NCBI GenBank assembly: GCA_017889845.1
Contig: JAGGAJ010000056.1
Location: forward strand, 1-10,452
Length of the DNA stretch: 10,452 nucleotides
Source: Deltaproteobacteria bacterium
GTDB taxonomy: Bacteria; Desulfobacterota; Deferrimicrobia; Deferrimicrobiales; Deferrimicrobiaceae
Direction of reading: 5' to 3'
Part shown: positions 1-6,747 of the stretch, piece by piece
How positions within the stretch are numbered: the first letter of the stretch is position 1
Layout: the number at the start of each line of letters is the position of its first letter
Position numbers and translations under genes: made by a program
The notes under the pieces: generated by a model
The model's database searches: none
Seen by the model: only the letters and a program-made list of their open reading frames with translations
What the model was told of the DNA's origin: nothing

Positions 1-1439
1 ATCCCCAGGAAGGACAGGCCGAAATCCACCGCAGGGAGCCCGCCAGCCGCAGGGACCGCAAGGGCCACCGGCGTTGCGACCGCTCCTTCCTCTTCCAGGC
101 CGACGAGGAATCCCTCCATGGTGTTCGGGTCCACCGCATACGGCAACACGCGGATCCCGACCCACCGGGCGTACCGCAGTACTGCGAGCAGTTCCTCACC
201 CGGCCTCTCCGGAACCTCCTTGACCAGCGCGAGATCGCCGGAGAGCAGGCTCTGGTCGGTGCGCTGGACGATCCACCGGGCAGGGATGGAGACGGAGACC
301 GTCTCCCCGATGACGACCGGCAGGGAAATCCCTTCCTTGAAGGAGTGGTACCCCGACGCCTGCAGGATCCGGTCGATCATGTCTCCCGCGTCCGCCGCGC
401 CGGAAAGCGACACGACCCGGACGTGCGGCCAGGTCCCGGTGATGGCCGCCCGGACCCGCTGCGGAAGCCCCCCGCGGAAGTCCAGGAGCGCCTCGGCGCC
501 CCCCGAGAACCGGACGACGGGGAAATCCTCCAGGCGGATCACCACTTCCCCGCCGGAGGGGATGGGCAGGAACATCGTGCCCCTCTCCACCCACTTCTCC
601 CCGAGCGCGTTAAAGAGGTCCGAGAGCAGCCCCCGGTAGGGGGATCGCCCCGGCGGGGTCACGACGTCCGGTTCCACCCCCTTCCTTCCCGTCTCCACGA
701 CCGGCGCGTCCGGGGCCGGGGACGCAGGCTGGACGAACTCGGCCACGGGCTTCGCCCCGGCCGCCCCCTCCTCCCCGGCGGACGGAGCCACGTCCCGCGT
801 CAGCGGGGCGGCGGGAGGGAGCTCCGCCGCTGCCTTTTCCTCCGCAGGGGGCGGTACCGCCGCGGCCAGGGCCGGCGTTTCGACCGGCTCCTCCGGCGCC
901 TTCTCCGCCTCCCCGAAGTACCTCTCCGTCGGAATGCGCAGCGTCCGGCCCGCGTAGATCCGGTTCACGTCCCGCACGGAAGGGTTGACCTCCCGCACCG
1001 CGGCGAGGTACTTCGGCCGCTCCCCGGTCGGGACGCCGCGCGAGGCGAGGATTCCCGTGAGGGTATCCCCCTTCTTCACGGTGTGGGACGCAATCCTCCC
1101 GCTGTCCGCTGTTCCTTCCGCGGCGGAAGGGATGAGCACCTTCTGTCCCGCGGCGAGCCGGGAAGGGTCCTTGACGGAGGGGTTGACCCGGCGGAACTCC
1201 TCCAGCTGCCGCGAGAACCGCTCGGGGGTCAGGGGGGCCTTCCGCTCCAGGATCTTCCAGAGCGTGTCCCCCTTCTCCACCGTGTACGTCTCGTAAAAGC
1301 TCCGCCTGCCCCCCGACGTGTGGGAGTAGACCTTCCTCTCGAGGAAGATCTGCGGCGGCTCCCCGCCTTCCTGGGCGGCACCCGGAAACGCCGGGAGCAA
1401 GGCGGCGAGCGCCAGCGCCGGCAGCAGCCGGTTCCGCAT
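1..1439 (-). CDS. Secreted tandem-LysM protein (3' end off the window)
   Basis: I translated this frame from the ATG at 1439 and it stays open to the window edge, giving about 479 codons without a stop, so the C-terminus is missing. Residues 1-22 form a signal peptide (MRNR, then a Leu/Ala-rich core ending near FPGAA). Two LysM modules follow, at about residues 52-104 and 119-169. Each has the TVxKGDTL opening, a VNPSV segment in the middle and a closing L-x-IP. LysM modules bind the GlcNAc backbone of peptidoglycan, so the protein should act in the periplasm or at the wall. A Pro/Ala/Glu-rich linker (about 175-265) joins them to a C-terminal region of at least 210 residues that I do not recognise; I see no peptidase, NlpC/P60 or amidase motif in it. 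The start overlaps the stop of the upstream gene (TGATG), which suggests translational coupling as the last visible gene of a minus-strand operon. LysM assignment is firm; the role of the C-terminal part is unknown. Confidence 0.88.
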   Translation of the reverse strand, partial: MRNRLLPALALAALLPAFPGAAQEGGEPPQIFLERKVYSHTSGGRRSFYETYTVEKGDTLWKILERKAPLTPERFSRQLEEFRRVNPSVKDPSRLAAGQKVLIPSAAEGTADSGRIASHTVKKGDTLTGILASRGVPTGERPKYLAAVREVNPSVRDVNRIYAGRTLRIPTERYFGEAEKAPEEPVETPALAAAVPPPAEEKAAAELPPAAPLTRDVAPSAGEEGAAGAKPVAEFVQPASPAPDAPVVETGRKGVEPDVVTPPGRSPYRGLLSDLFNALGEKWVERGTMFLPIPSGGEVVIRLEDFPVVRFSGGAEALLDFRGGLPQRVRAAITGTWPHVRVVSLSGAADAGDMIDRILQASGYHSFKEGISLPVVIGETVSVSIPARWIVQRTDQSLLSGDLALVKEVPERPGEELLAVLRYARWVGIRVLPYAVDPNTMEGFLVGLEEEGAVATPVALAVPAAGGLPAVDFGLSFLG

Positions 1440-2224
1440 CAGTACCCCTCCCCGGTGAACGTGGAGACGCCGGCGTTCACCCCGACGGTCTTGTACATCT
1501 TGGGGCTGTCCCACGGCTCCCCCAGCACGCCGTCGTGGATCGCCCACGAACGGCCCCGCACGGTGCGCTCCTGCCCGACCCTCCGGAACGGGGTGCTCCC
1601 GTCGAGCCGGGCGTGCAGTTCCCCGCCCGGGCGGAATTCCCGGTCGATCCAGCGCATCGTCTCCTTCCCCTTCACGTACTCGAACCCGGCCCGCTCGTAC
1701 AGTATCGCGCTGTTGTACCCCAACGCCTCGAGAAAGTAGAACCGGTACCCCGCCCGGTCGAAGAAGGCGTCCCAGCACGCCACCATGTCGTGCATCATCC
1801 GGAGCCCGCGGCGCACCTGTCCCGGCGCCAGCCCCGCCTCCATCGCCCGGATCTCCTCCGGGATGTTCCGGCGGGCGGTCCCGAAGTACGTCTCGTGGCC
1901 GTGCTCGTCCCGGTCGATGCCGTACCGCTCCCCGTCGGGGTCGTTGACGATGATGAACGAGATCTCCATCTGCCCGAAGGGCGTGGTCGACACGTCGAGG
2001 AAGTAGGACGCGTCCCGGTCCCCCGTGTCCCGCCGCACGTCGATCTGGAAGAAGGGCATCCCGTCGGGGCAGGTGATCCGAACGCACTCCTGCCCGGCCG
2101 GGTTGCGCAGCGTTGCCGGGTCGATGGAGAACAGCGCGAGGAGGCGCTGCGGGATCAGCAGCGACAGGAGCGCCCTGCGCTCCGCCTCCGGCATGCCGTT
2201 GATTTCATAGATCGACCTGGGCAA
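1439..2224 (-). CDS. Uncharacterised protein with GNAT-like C-terminal motif
   Basis: A 261-residue soluble protein with no signal peptide or membrane segment. I do not recognise a named family. Residues about 171-183 (NSAILYERAGFEY) closely resemble the late signature of GNAT N-acetyltransferases (N-x-x-A-x-x-x-Y-x-x-x-G-F), and the strand/helix order before it would fit. The expected acetyl-CoA pyrophosphate-binding motif (Q/R-x-x-G-x-G/A) is poor: only a QVRRGLR segment near 136-142 lies in the right place. It could therefore be a divergent acyltransferase or a non-catalytic GNAT fold. The N-terminal 110 residues and the last 70 are unlike a minimal GNAT. The start shown is a TTG at 2224, 9 bases after the acyl-CoA synthetase stop and in the same frame. 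No good Shine-Dalgarno precedes it, and the ATG ten codons later is an alternative. It sits mid-operon and its stop overlaps the LysM gene start. Confidence 0.75.
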   Translation of the reverse strand: MPRSIYEINGMPEAERRALLSLLIPQRLLALFSIDPATLRNPAGQECVRITCPDGMPFFQIDVRRDTGDRDASYFLDVSTTPFGQMEISFIIVNDPDGERYGIDRDEHGHETYFGTARRNIPEEIRAMEAGLAPGQVRRGLRMMHDMVACWDAFFDRAGYRFYFLEALGYNSAILYERAGFEYVKGKETMRWIDREFRPGGELHARLDGSTPFRRVGQERTVRGRSWAIHDGVLGEPWDSPKMYKTVGVNAGVSTFTGEGY

Positions 2225-2233
2225 CGGGTCCGG

Positions 2234-4027
2234 TCAGTCTTTCTCGTAGAGGGCGTCCAGCAGCCCCCCGTACTTTTCGACCACGACCTTCCGCCGCACC
2301 TTCAGTGTGGGCGTCAGTTCGCCCGTCTCCTGCGAGAAGTCCTTCCCCAGCACGACGAACTTCTTGACCTGCTCGAAGGAGGCAAGCCCCCGGTTGACCT
2401 CCTCGACGATCCCCCGGATCAGCTTTTCGACCTCGGGGTGTCTCGCCAGCGCCTCCACGTCCCGCTCCGCCAGCCTCTTCTGCGCGGCCCACGCGACGAT
2501 CTCCTCCGGCGACAGCGTGATGAGCGCCGTGAGGTACTTCCTCCGGTCTCCGTACACGAAGGCCTGGCTGACGCACCGGTCGTTCTTCAGCAGGTTCTCC
2601 ACGTTCTGCGGGGCGATGTTCTTTCCCCCGGAGGTAACGAGGATGTCCTTCTTCCGGTCCGTGATCCGGAGGAATCCCTCCGCGTCGAGGACCCCGATGT
2701 CCCCCGTGTGGAGCCACCCCTCCGCGTCGATCGCCTCGCGGGTGGCGGCAGGGTCGTTGAAATATTCCCGGAAGATGTGCGGCCCGCGGACGAGGATCTC
2801 CCCGTCCGGGGCGATCCGGATATCCGCGCCGGGGAGGGCCTTCCCGACGGTGCCGAACTTGTACCGCGCGAGGCGGTTGACGGTGGTGACCGTGGAGGTT
2901 TCCGTGAGGCCGTACCCTTCGAGGATGAGCACCCCCAGTGCGTGGAGGAACTCGGCGATCTCCCGGGCGAGGGGCGCGCCTCCGGAGATGAAGAACCGGA
3001 GGCGGCCGCCCATCCGTTCCCGGATCTTGCGGAACACCAGGCGGTCGGCGACGGCGTTCTTCCACGCGAGGACTCCCCCGACCTCCTCGCCCCGTTGCCT
3101 GCGGCGGGACGCTTCCCGTCCCACGCCCAGGGCCCATTGGAAGACGGCCTTTTTCAGCCCCCCGTCCTCCTCCACCTTCGAGAGGACCCGGGCGTAGAAC
3201 TTCTCGTAGAGCCTGGGAACGCTCACCATGATCTCGGGCCGGACCGTCCCCAGGTCTTCCGCCACCGTCAGCAGGCTCCTCGCGAAGGCCGACACCGCCA
3301 TCGCGTCGAAGGTGAGAAAGTGCTCCAGCCGCCCGAGGGAGTGGGCCAGCGGCAGGAACTGCAGGAAGGTGGACCCCCGCGGGACCTCGACCGCCTCGAG
3401 GGCGGACGTCACGACGAACGCGTAATTGCTGTGGCGGGTGACCACCCCTTTCGGGGGACCCGTGGTCCCGGACGTGTAGATGATGGTCAGGTCGTCCTCC
3501 GGCCGGATCTCCTCCGCACGCGCGTCGAGGGCGAGGGGGTTCGCCGCGCCGAACTCCCGCCCCCGGGCCCGCAGCGCATCGAGGGAGGTCGTCCCCGTCT
3601 TCCCTTCCGGGTCCCCCGTCATCCACACAATCAGGGACAGTGCGGGGAGCTTCCGGAGGCCCCCCGCCACCTTGTTGTGCTGCAGTTCGTCCTCGACGAA
3701 GACCACCCGCGCCCGGGAATGGGCGAGGATGTACTCCACCTGGTCGGGGAGGTTGGAGGGGTAGATCGGCACCGTGACGAAGCCGCCCAGGATCCCTCCG
3801 ACGTCGACGAGGCACCACTCCAGGCGCGTGCCGGAGAGGATCGCGACCCGGTCGCCCCGGGACAATCCCGCCGCCATCAACCCGAGTGCGATCTCCCGCG
3901 CCGCCTCCCCCGCCTGGCGGTACGTGAACGGGGAGTACCCGCCCCCCCGGGGCACGAGGTAGCGCACCGCGTCGCCGCCGTCGGCGATCCGGTTCAGGAA
4001 CATCCGGTTGAGTGTCCGCTCCTTCAT
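2234..4027 (-). CDS. Long-chain acyl-CoA synthetase, AMP-forming (FadD15-like)
   Basis: A 597-residue member of the ANL adenylating superfamily. It should activate a fatty acid to acyl-AMP and then to acyl-CoA, in the cytoplasm or at the inner membrane. All core motifs are present: the P-loop YTSGTTGPPKG at about 184-194, GYGLTETS at 371-378, TGD at 441-443 (ribose-binding Asp), the hinge DRKKDILVTSGGKN at 457-470, and the adenylation lysine region LTPTLKVRRK at 571-580 with Lys576. The LTPTLK form and the 600-residue length match the FadD15/ACSL branch rather than classical E. coli FadD. The ATG at 4027 follows an A plus eight-G tract that serves as Shine-Dalgarno. It lies 30 bases after the pseudo-ATPase gene and 9 bases before the GNAT-like gene, so co-transcription is likely. 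Chain-length preference cannot be read from the sequence. Lys576 is the position acetylated in related synthetases, relevant to the deacetylase gene at 8651. Confidence 0.95.
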   Translation of the reverse strand: MKERTLNRMFLNRIADGGDAVRYLVPRGGGYSPFTYRQAGEAAREIALGLMAAGLSRGDRVAILSGTRLEWCLVDVGGILGGFVTVPIYPSNLPDQVEYILAHSRARVVFVEDELQHNKVAGGLRKLPALSLIVWMTGDPEGKTGTTSLDALRARGREFGAANPLALDARAEEIRPEDDLTIIYTSGTTGPPKGVVTRHSNYAFVVTSALEAVEVPRGSTFLQFLPLAHSLGRLEHFLTFDAMAVSAFARSLLTVAEDLGTVRPEIMVSVPRLYEKFYARVLSKVEEDGGLKKAVFQWALGVGREASRRRQRGEEVGGVLAWKNAVADRLVFRKIRERMGGRLRFFISGGAPLAREIAEFLHALGVLILEGYGLTETSTVTTVNRLARYKFGTVGKALPGADIRIAPDGEILVRGPHIFREYFNDPAATREAIDAEGWLHTGDIGVLDAEGFLRITDRKKDILVTSGGKNIAPQNVENLLKNDRCVSQAFVYGDRRKYLTALITLSPEEIVAWAAQKRLAERDVEALARHPEVEKLIRGIVEEVNRGLASFEQVKKFVVLGKDFSQETGELTPTLKVRRKVVVEKYGGLLDALYEKD

Positions 4028-4057
4028 GCCCCCCCCTGCCCCGGAGTATGCGATCGC

Positions 4058-5740
4058 TTACCGGAAGAACGGCTGGACCTCGTCGTATGTTACCATCCCG
4101 CGCCGGAGGAGGTCGTGGACCGTCTGGAGGGCGGGGTAGTAATCCTCCTCGAGGAGGTGCGCCAGCTTCTCCTCGAGACCCGCATCGGAGACCACCGCGT
4201 TCTGGACGCCCGGCGTGAACGGGAGGAACTCTATCAGGGCCATCTTCCCGGAATAGCCGGTCCCCTGGCACTTCGGGCAGCCCGAAGGCAGGAAAAAGGC
4301 CGCGTCGTCCATGATCCGCTCCAGGTCCGGCCGGTACCGCTCCGCCACCGACCGGAGCGATGGCTTCGCGGGCACGGGGCGACGGCATTCGATACACAGC
4401 AGCTTCACCAGCCGCTGGTGCATCGCGAGGCGCATGACGTTCGCCAGGATGAACGGGTCGACCTCCAGCGTAAGGAGGGTGCGCAGCGTCCGGTCGAAGT
4501 TGAACCGCCGGATCCCGCAGAGAACGAGCTTGCCCGCCTGGGCCAGGTGGAGCAGGTCCAGGAGGTCTGCGGGGTCGGGAACGTGTTCGATCATCAGGAT
4601 GTCGGGGTCCAGCGATTCCGCGAGGCGGGACCAGTTGCGCGCGAACTGCTCCTCGGCCCTACGCCGTTCCAGCTGGATGTATCCCTCGTTCCGGAACCGG
4701 TGCTGCTCCTCCACCGTGACCACCCGCCGGCCCGGCCGGTACGCCTCGCGGAGCATGGCGAACAGCGTCGTCGCGACTCCCTCGGGTCCCGGCGAGGAGA
4801 TGAGGTACAAACCGCTTTCCTTCCGGAGGACCTTCTGGGATATTTCGAACTGGGCCTGGTTCATCCCCACCGACTGCAGGGGAATGCCGGATCGCTGGTC
4901 CGTGAGGACCTTCACGATCACCTCGGGCCCCGAAAGCGCCTGCACGAAGCTTGCACGGAATGCGGTGACTCCGGAGGCCGACTCGAGGTGGAACACCGCG
5001 GCCGCCACCGGGTCCGCCGCCGCGCCCCCCTTCCCGGGGACTCCGGCGAGTCCGCGGAAGGCGTCGATGAGGATCTCCCGGCAGCGCAGCGGGCAGGAAA
5101 GGAGGAGGACCGCCGTTTCCCCGCCTCTCCCCTCGATCACCGCGTCCTGCCCCACGGGGTACATCCGCAGGCCGGAAAGCCCCCGCCCCGCGGCGTGGAG
5201 AAGCACCTCCACGGCGACGCGCCGCCCGCCGCCGAGGGAGATCCACTCCTCGGCCTCCTCCCGCGTGATGCCGCCTCCAGCGAGGTCCATGGGAGGTACA
5301 CCCTCCGGGGAGGGGTACAGCCGATCGAGAATCCGCCCGATGGTCCTGACGGGGGACACCACGATGCGCAGGGACAGGCCGGCTCTCTCCTCCACGGCGG
5401 AGAACACTTTGTGGCGGAACGGGTCCGACGAGGCCACCGTCAGCCGGTCCCCCTCGCGGGAAACCGGCGCGATGAGGTTTTCGCGCGCCATCGATTCCGG
5501 GAGGAGGTCGGCGAGGACGGCGGGGACGGATGCCGGGTCGATCTCGAGGAACGGTATCCCTAGCGTTTCCGCGAGGATCCAGCCCCGCGCGTCCGCCTGG
5601 AGCAGGTTCCCGAGCATGGCGGCCTCGAGCAGGGGGATCCCGCGCGCGGCGGCGAGGTTCCGGATTTCCCGCATGTCGTCTGCGGCGATGTAGCCGAGTT
5701 TCTGGAACTTCTCGAGGAGTTCGCCGGGGGGAGGCGGCAA
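4058..5740 (-). CDS. GspE/PilB-family protein with lost ATPase motifs (pseudo-ATPase)
   Basis: A 560-residue protein with the layout of type II secretion/type IV pilus assembly ATPases. It has an N-terminal MshEN/T2SSE-N-like domain (about 5-142), a middle domain (160-280), a RecA-like ATPase core (285-430) and a zinc module. The zinc module is intact (C449-IE-C452 and C488-PK-C491, then GYSGKMALIEF). The nucleotide motifs are not. The Walker A site, normally GPTGSGKTTT, reads SPGPEGVATT (316-325), with Lys to Val322 and Thr to Ala323. The Asp box reads VTVEEQHR. Walker B reads DPDILMIEHVPD in place of DPDIxMxGEIRD. The His box has CGIRRFN in place of STLHTND. The reading frame is intact and the fold motifs remain, so this looks like a maintained non-hydrolysing paralogue, not decay. 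The chosen start is a TTG at 5740 with a well-placed GAAAGG upstream; the frame is open far upstream, but that part runs antisense to another gene. First gene of the minus-strand operon. No pilin or secretin genes are nearby, so its partner is unknown. Confidence 0.87.
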   Translation of the reverse strand: MPPPPGELLEKFQKLGYIAADDMREIRNLAAARGIPLLEAAMLGNLLQADARGWILAETLGIPFLEIDPASVPAVLADLLPESMARENLIAPVSREGDRLTVASSDPFRHKVFSAVEERAGLSLRIVVSPVRTIGRILDRLYPSPEGVPPMDLAGGGITREEAEEWISLGGGRRVAVEVLLHAAGRGLSGLRMYPVGQDAVIEGRGGETAVLLLSCPLRCREILIDAFRGLAGVPGKGGAAADPVAAAVFHLESASGVTAFRASFVQALSGPEVIVKVLTDQRSGIPLQSVGMNQAQFEISQKVLRKESGLYLISSPGPEGVATTLFAMLREAYRPGRRVVTVEEQHRFRNEGYIQLERRRAEEQFARNWSRLAESLDPDILMIEHVPDPADLLDLLHLAQAGKLVLCGIRRFNFDRTLRTLLTLEVDPFILANVMRLAMHQRLVKLLCIECRRPVPAKPSLRSVAERYRPDLERIMDDAAFFLPSGCPKCQGTGYSGKMALIEFLPFTPGVQNAVVSDAGLEEKLAHLLEEDYYPALQTVHDLLRRGMVTYDEVQPFFR

Positions 5741-5749
5741 AATCGCGGA

Positions 5750-5755
5750 CCTTTC
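5750..5755 (-). promoter_or_regulatory. Shine-Dalgarno that sets the TTG start of the pseudo-ATPase
   Basis: GAAAGG on the minus strand, nine bases before the TTG at 5740. No ATG or GTG in this frame lies between the promoter island and the first conserved residues of the N-terminal domain, so this site favours TTG initiation at 5740. Confidence 0.55.
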
Positions 5756-5768
5756 GGATTTATTTTCA

Positions 5769-5797
5769 ACTTTATTAAAAAGGTGCCGGAAAGTAAA
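5769..5797 (-). promoter_or_regulatory. Candidate sigma-70-type promoter for the minus-strand operon
   Basis: On the minus strand TTTACT (5797-5792, four of six matches to the -35 consensus) is followed after exactly 17 bases by TAAAGT (5774-5769, four of six to the -10). A transcript would start near 5762, leaving about 22 bases before the TTG start and including the GAAAGG ribosome site. The stretch is strikingly AT-rich against its surroundings. The match is moderate, so this is an inference. Confidence 0.4.
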
Positions 5798-5799
5798 AT
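5771..5799 (+). promoter_or_regulatory. Candidate sigma-70-type promoter for the lipoprotein gene
   Basis: TTTATT (5771-5776, weak -35) and TAAAAT (5794-5799, five of six to the -10 consensus) are separated by 17 bases. The start of transcription would be near 5806, giving a leader of about 38 bases that includes the GGAG at 5832. Each of its two boxes overlaps a box of the opposing minus-strand promoter. Confidence 0.45.
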
Positions 5800-5831
5800 C
5801 TTTAGTGCCCTTCGGGGAACCGTCCGTCCAT

Positions 5832-5835
5832 GGAG
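5832..5835 (+). promoter_or_regulatory. Shine-Dalgarno that sets the TTG start of the lipoprotein
   Basis: GGAG lies eight bases before TTG 5844. It favours that start over the in-frame GTG at 5805, which sits at the predicted transcription start. The TTG start also gives a compact lipoprotein signal peptide, while the GTG start would add 13 residues unlike a signal sequence. Confidence 0.6.
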
Positions 5836-5843
5836 CGCCGTCG

Positions 5844-6710
5844 TTGACCCCTGTTCGGTTCGCCGCCCTCGTCGCGGCCGCCGTGCTGCTGTTTGCCGGC
5901 CCCGGCTGCATCGTGACGGGCACCGCGTACGAAATGAAGGCGAAGGAGGCCGACTCCCTCCGCGAGGCCATGGCATCGCTCAGCCGCGACAAGGGGAAGC
6001 TCGCGGAGGAGAACGCGGCCCTCGCGAAGCAGGTCGCCGCCGGCAAGGAAACCGAGGCGGCCCTGTCTGCCCGGCTGGCGGAGAAGGACGAGTCCATGAA
6101 GCGTCTCTCGGAGGACCTCGCGGCAGCCCGCCAGACGTACGAGGGAAGCCGGGACACCCGGGAGCGGTTCATCGACGAACTGCTGGAGAACGAGAAGGCG
6201 ACGGGGAGGAGGCTCCAGGAGCTCTCCGCACGCGCCGAGCGGGACGAGCGGGAGCTGGAGCGGCTGAGGCAGGAGGCCGCGGCGCGCGAACCGGAGAGTC
6301 GCGAGCGGGACATCCTCGCCGGCCGCCTGGAGCGGCTCCAGGAGGAGCGCAGCGAGGCCGCGACCCGAAGGGACGAGCGGCTTTCGGCCCTGTCCGTGAG
6401 TCTGGGGAAGCTCTCCCGCGAGGTGTCGGTTTCCCCGATGGGCCCGGCGCTGCGGGTCGCCGTCCCCGAAAAACTCGTCGTGAGGGACCGGGGTGGGGGC
6501 CTCACGGAACTGGGGGCCGAGCTGGTTTCGCAGCTCGCGGCGGCAGCCGCCGATCTCCCCTCCTCCTCGCTGGTCGTCATCACGGGGGGGAAGACTTCCG
6601 CGGAGACGTTGCGGAAGGCCGCAGCGAGGGGCAAGGCACCGGAGGAGCGCCTGTTCTCCCACGTGCGGGAAAAGGAGCTCCAGGCAGAGTTGCTGCTGAT
6701 CGCGCCGTGA
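5844..6710 (+). CDS. Coiled-coil lipoprotein with degenerate OmpA-like C-terminus
   Basis: From the TTG at 5844 this encodes 288 residues. Residues 1-22 look like a lipoprotein signal: a short basic start (MTPVR), an Ala/Val/Leu core and FAGPGC, with Cys22 as the likely lipidated residue. The lipobox is imperfect, with Pro at -2. Residues about 30-190 are rich in Glu, Arg, Lys and Ala with a heptad-like pattern, predicting a long coiled coil that could span the periplasm. Residues about 200-288 follow the OmpA/MotB C-terminal pattern: LRVAVPEKLVV, then GLTELGAELVSQLA, then SSSLVVITGGKTS. The usual G-H-T-D with its peptidoglycan-binding Asp is replaced by GGKTS, and the matching Arg region is not evident. 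It may thus keep the fold but not bind diaminopimelate in the normal way. It is divergent from the pseudo-ATPase operon and 37 bases before the nitroreductase gene. Start and lipidation are likely; the OmpA link is an inference from pattern. Confidence 0.78.
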   Translation: MTPVRFAALVAAAVLLFAGPGCIVTGTAYEMKAKEADSLREAMASLSRDKGKLAEENAALAKQVAAGKETEAALSARLAEKDESMKRLSEDLAAARQTYEGSRDTRERFIDELLENEKATGRRLQELSARAERDERELERLRQEAAAREPESRERDILAGRLERLQEERSEAATRRDERLSALSVSLGKLSREVSVSPMGPALRVAVPEKLVVRDRGGGLTELGAELVSQLAAAAADLPSSSLVVITGGKTSAETLRKAAARGKAPEERLFSHVREKELQAELLLIAP

Positions 6711-6747
6711 ACGCGGAATACACCATGGATCGGACAGGAGGGATCGG

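Noticed and set aside
4050..4057. GCGATCGC octamer between two operon genes
   Set aside because: It is a perfect palindrome, but a single short GC-rich copy is likely by chance, and there is no T-run to make a terminator.
1535..5563. A 1342-codon plus-strand open frame
   Set aside because: It runs antisense through four well-supported minus-strand genes. Its translation is rich in Arg, Pro and Gly with no family motif, as expected from the complementary frame of GC-rich coding DNA.
5805..5843. GTG at 5805 as start of the lipoprotein
   Set aside because: It lies at the predicted transcription start, lacks a ribosome site, and adds 13 residues that spoil the signal peptide. TTG 5844 is better.
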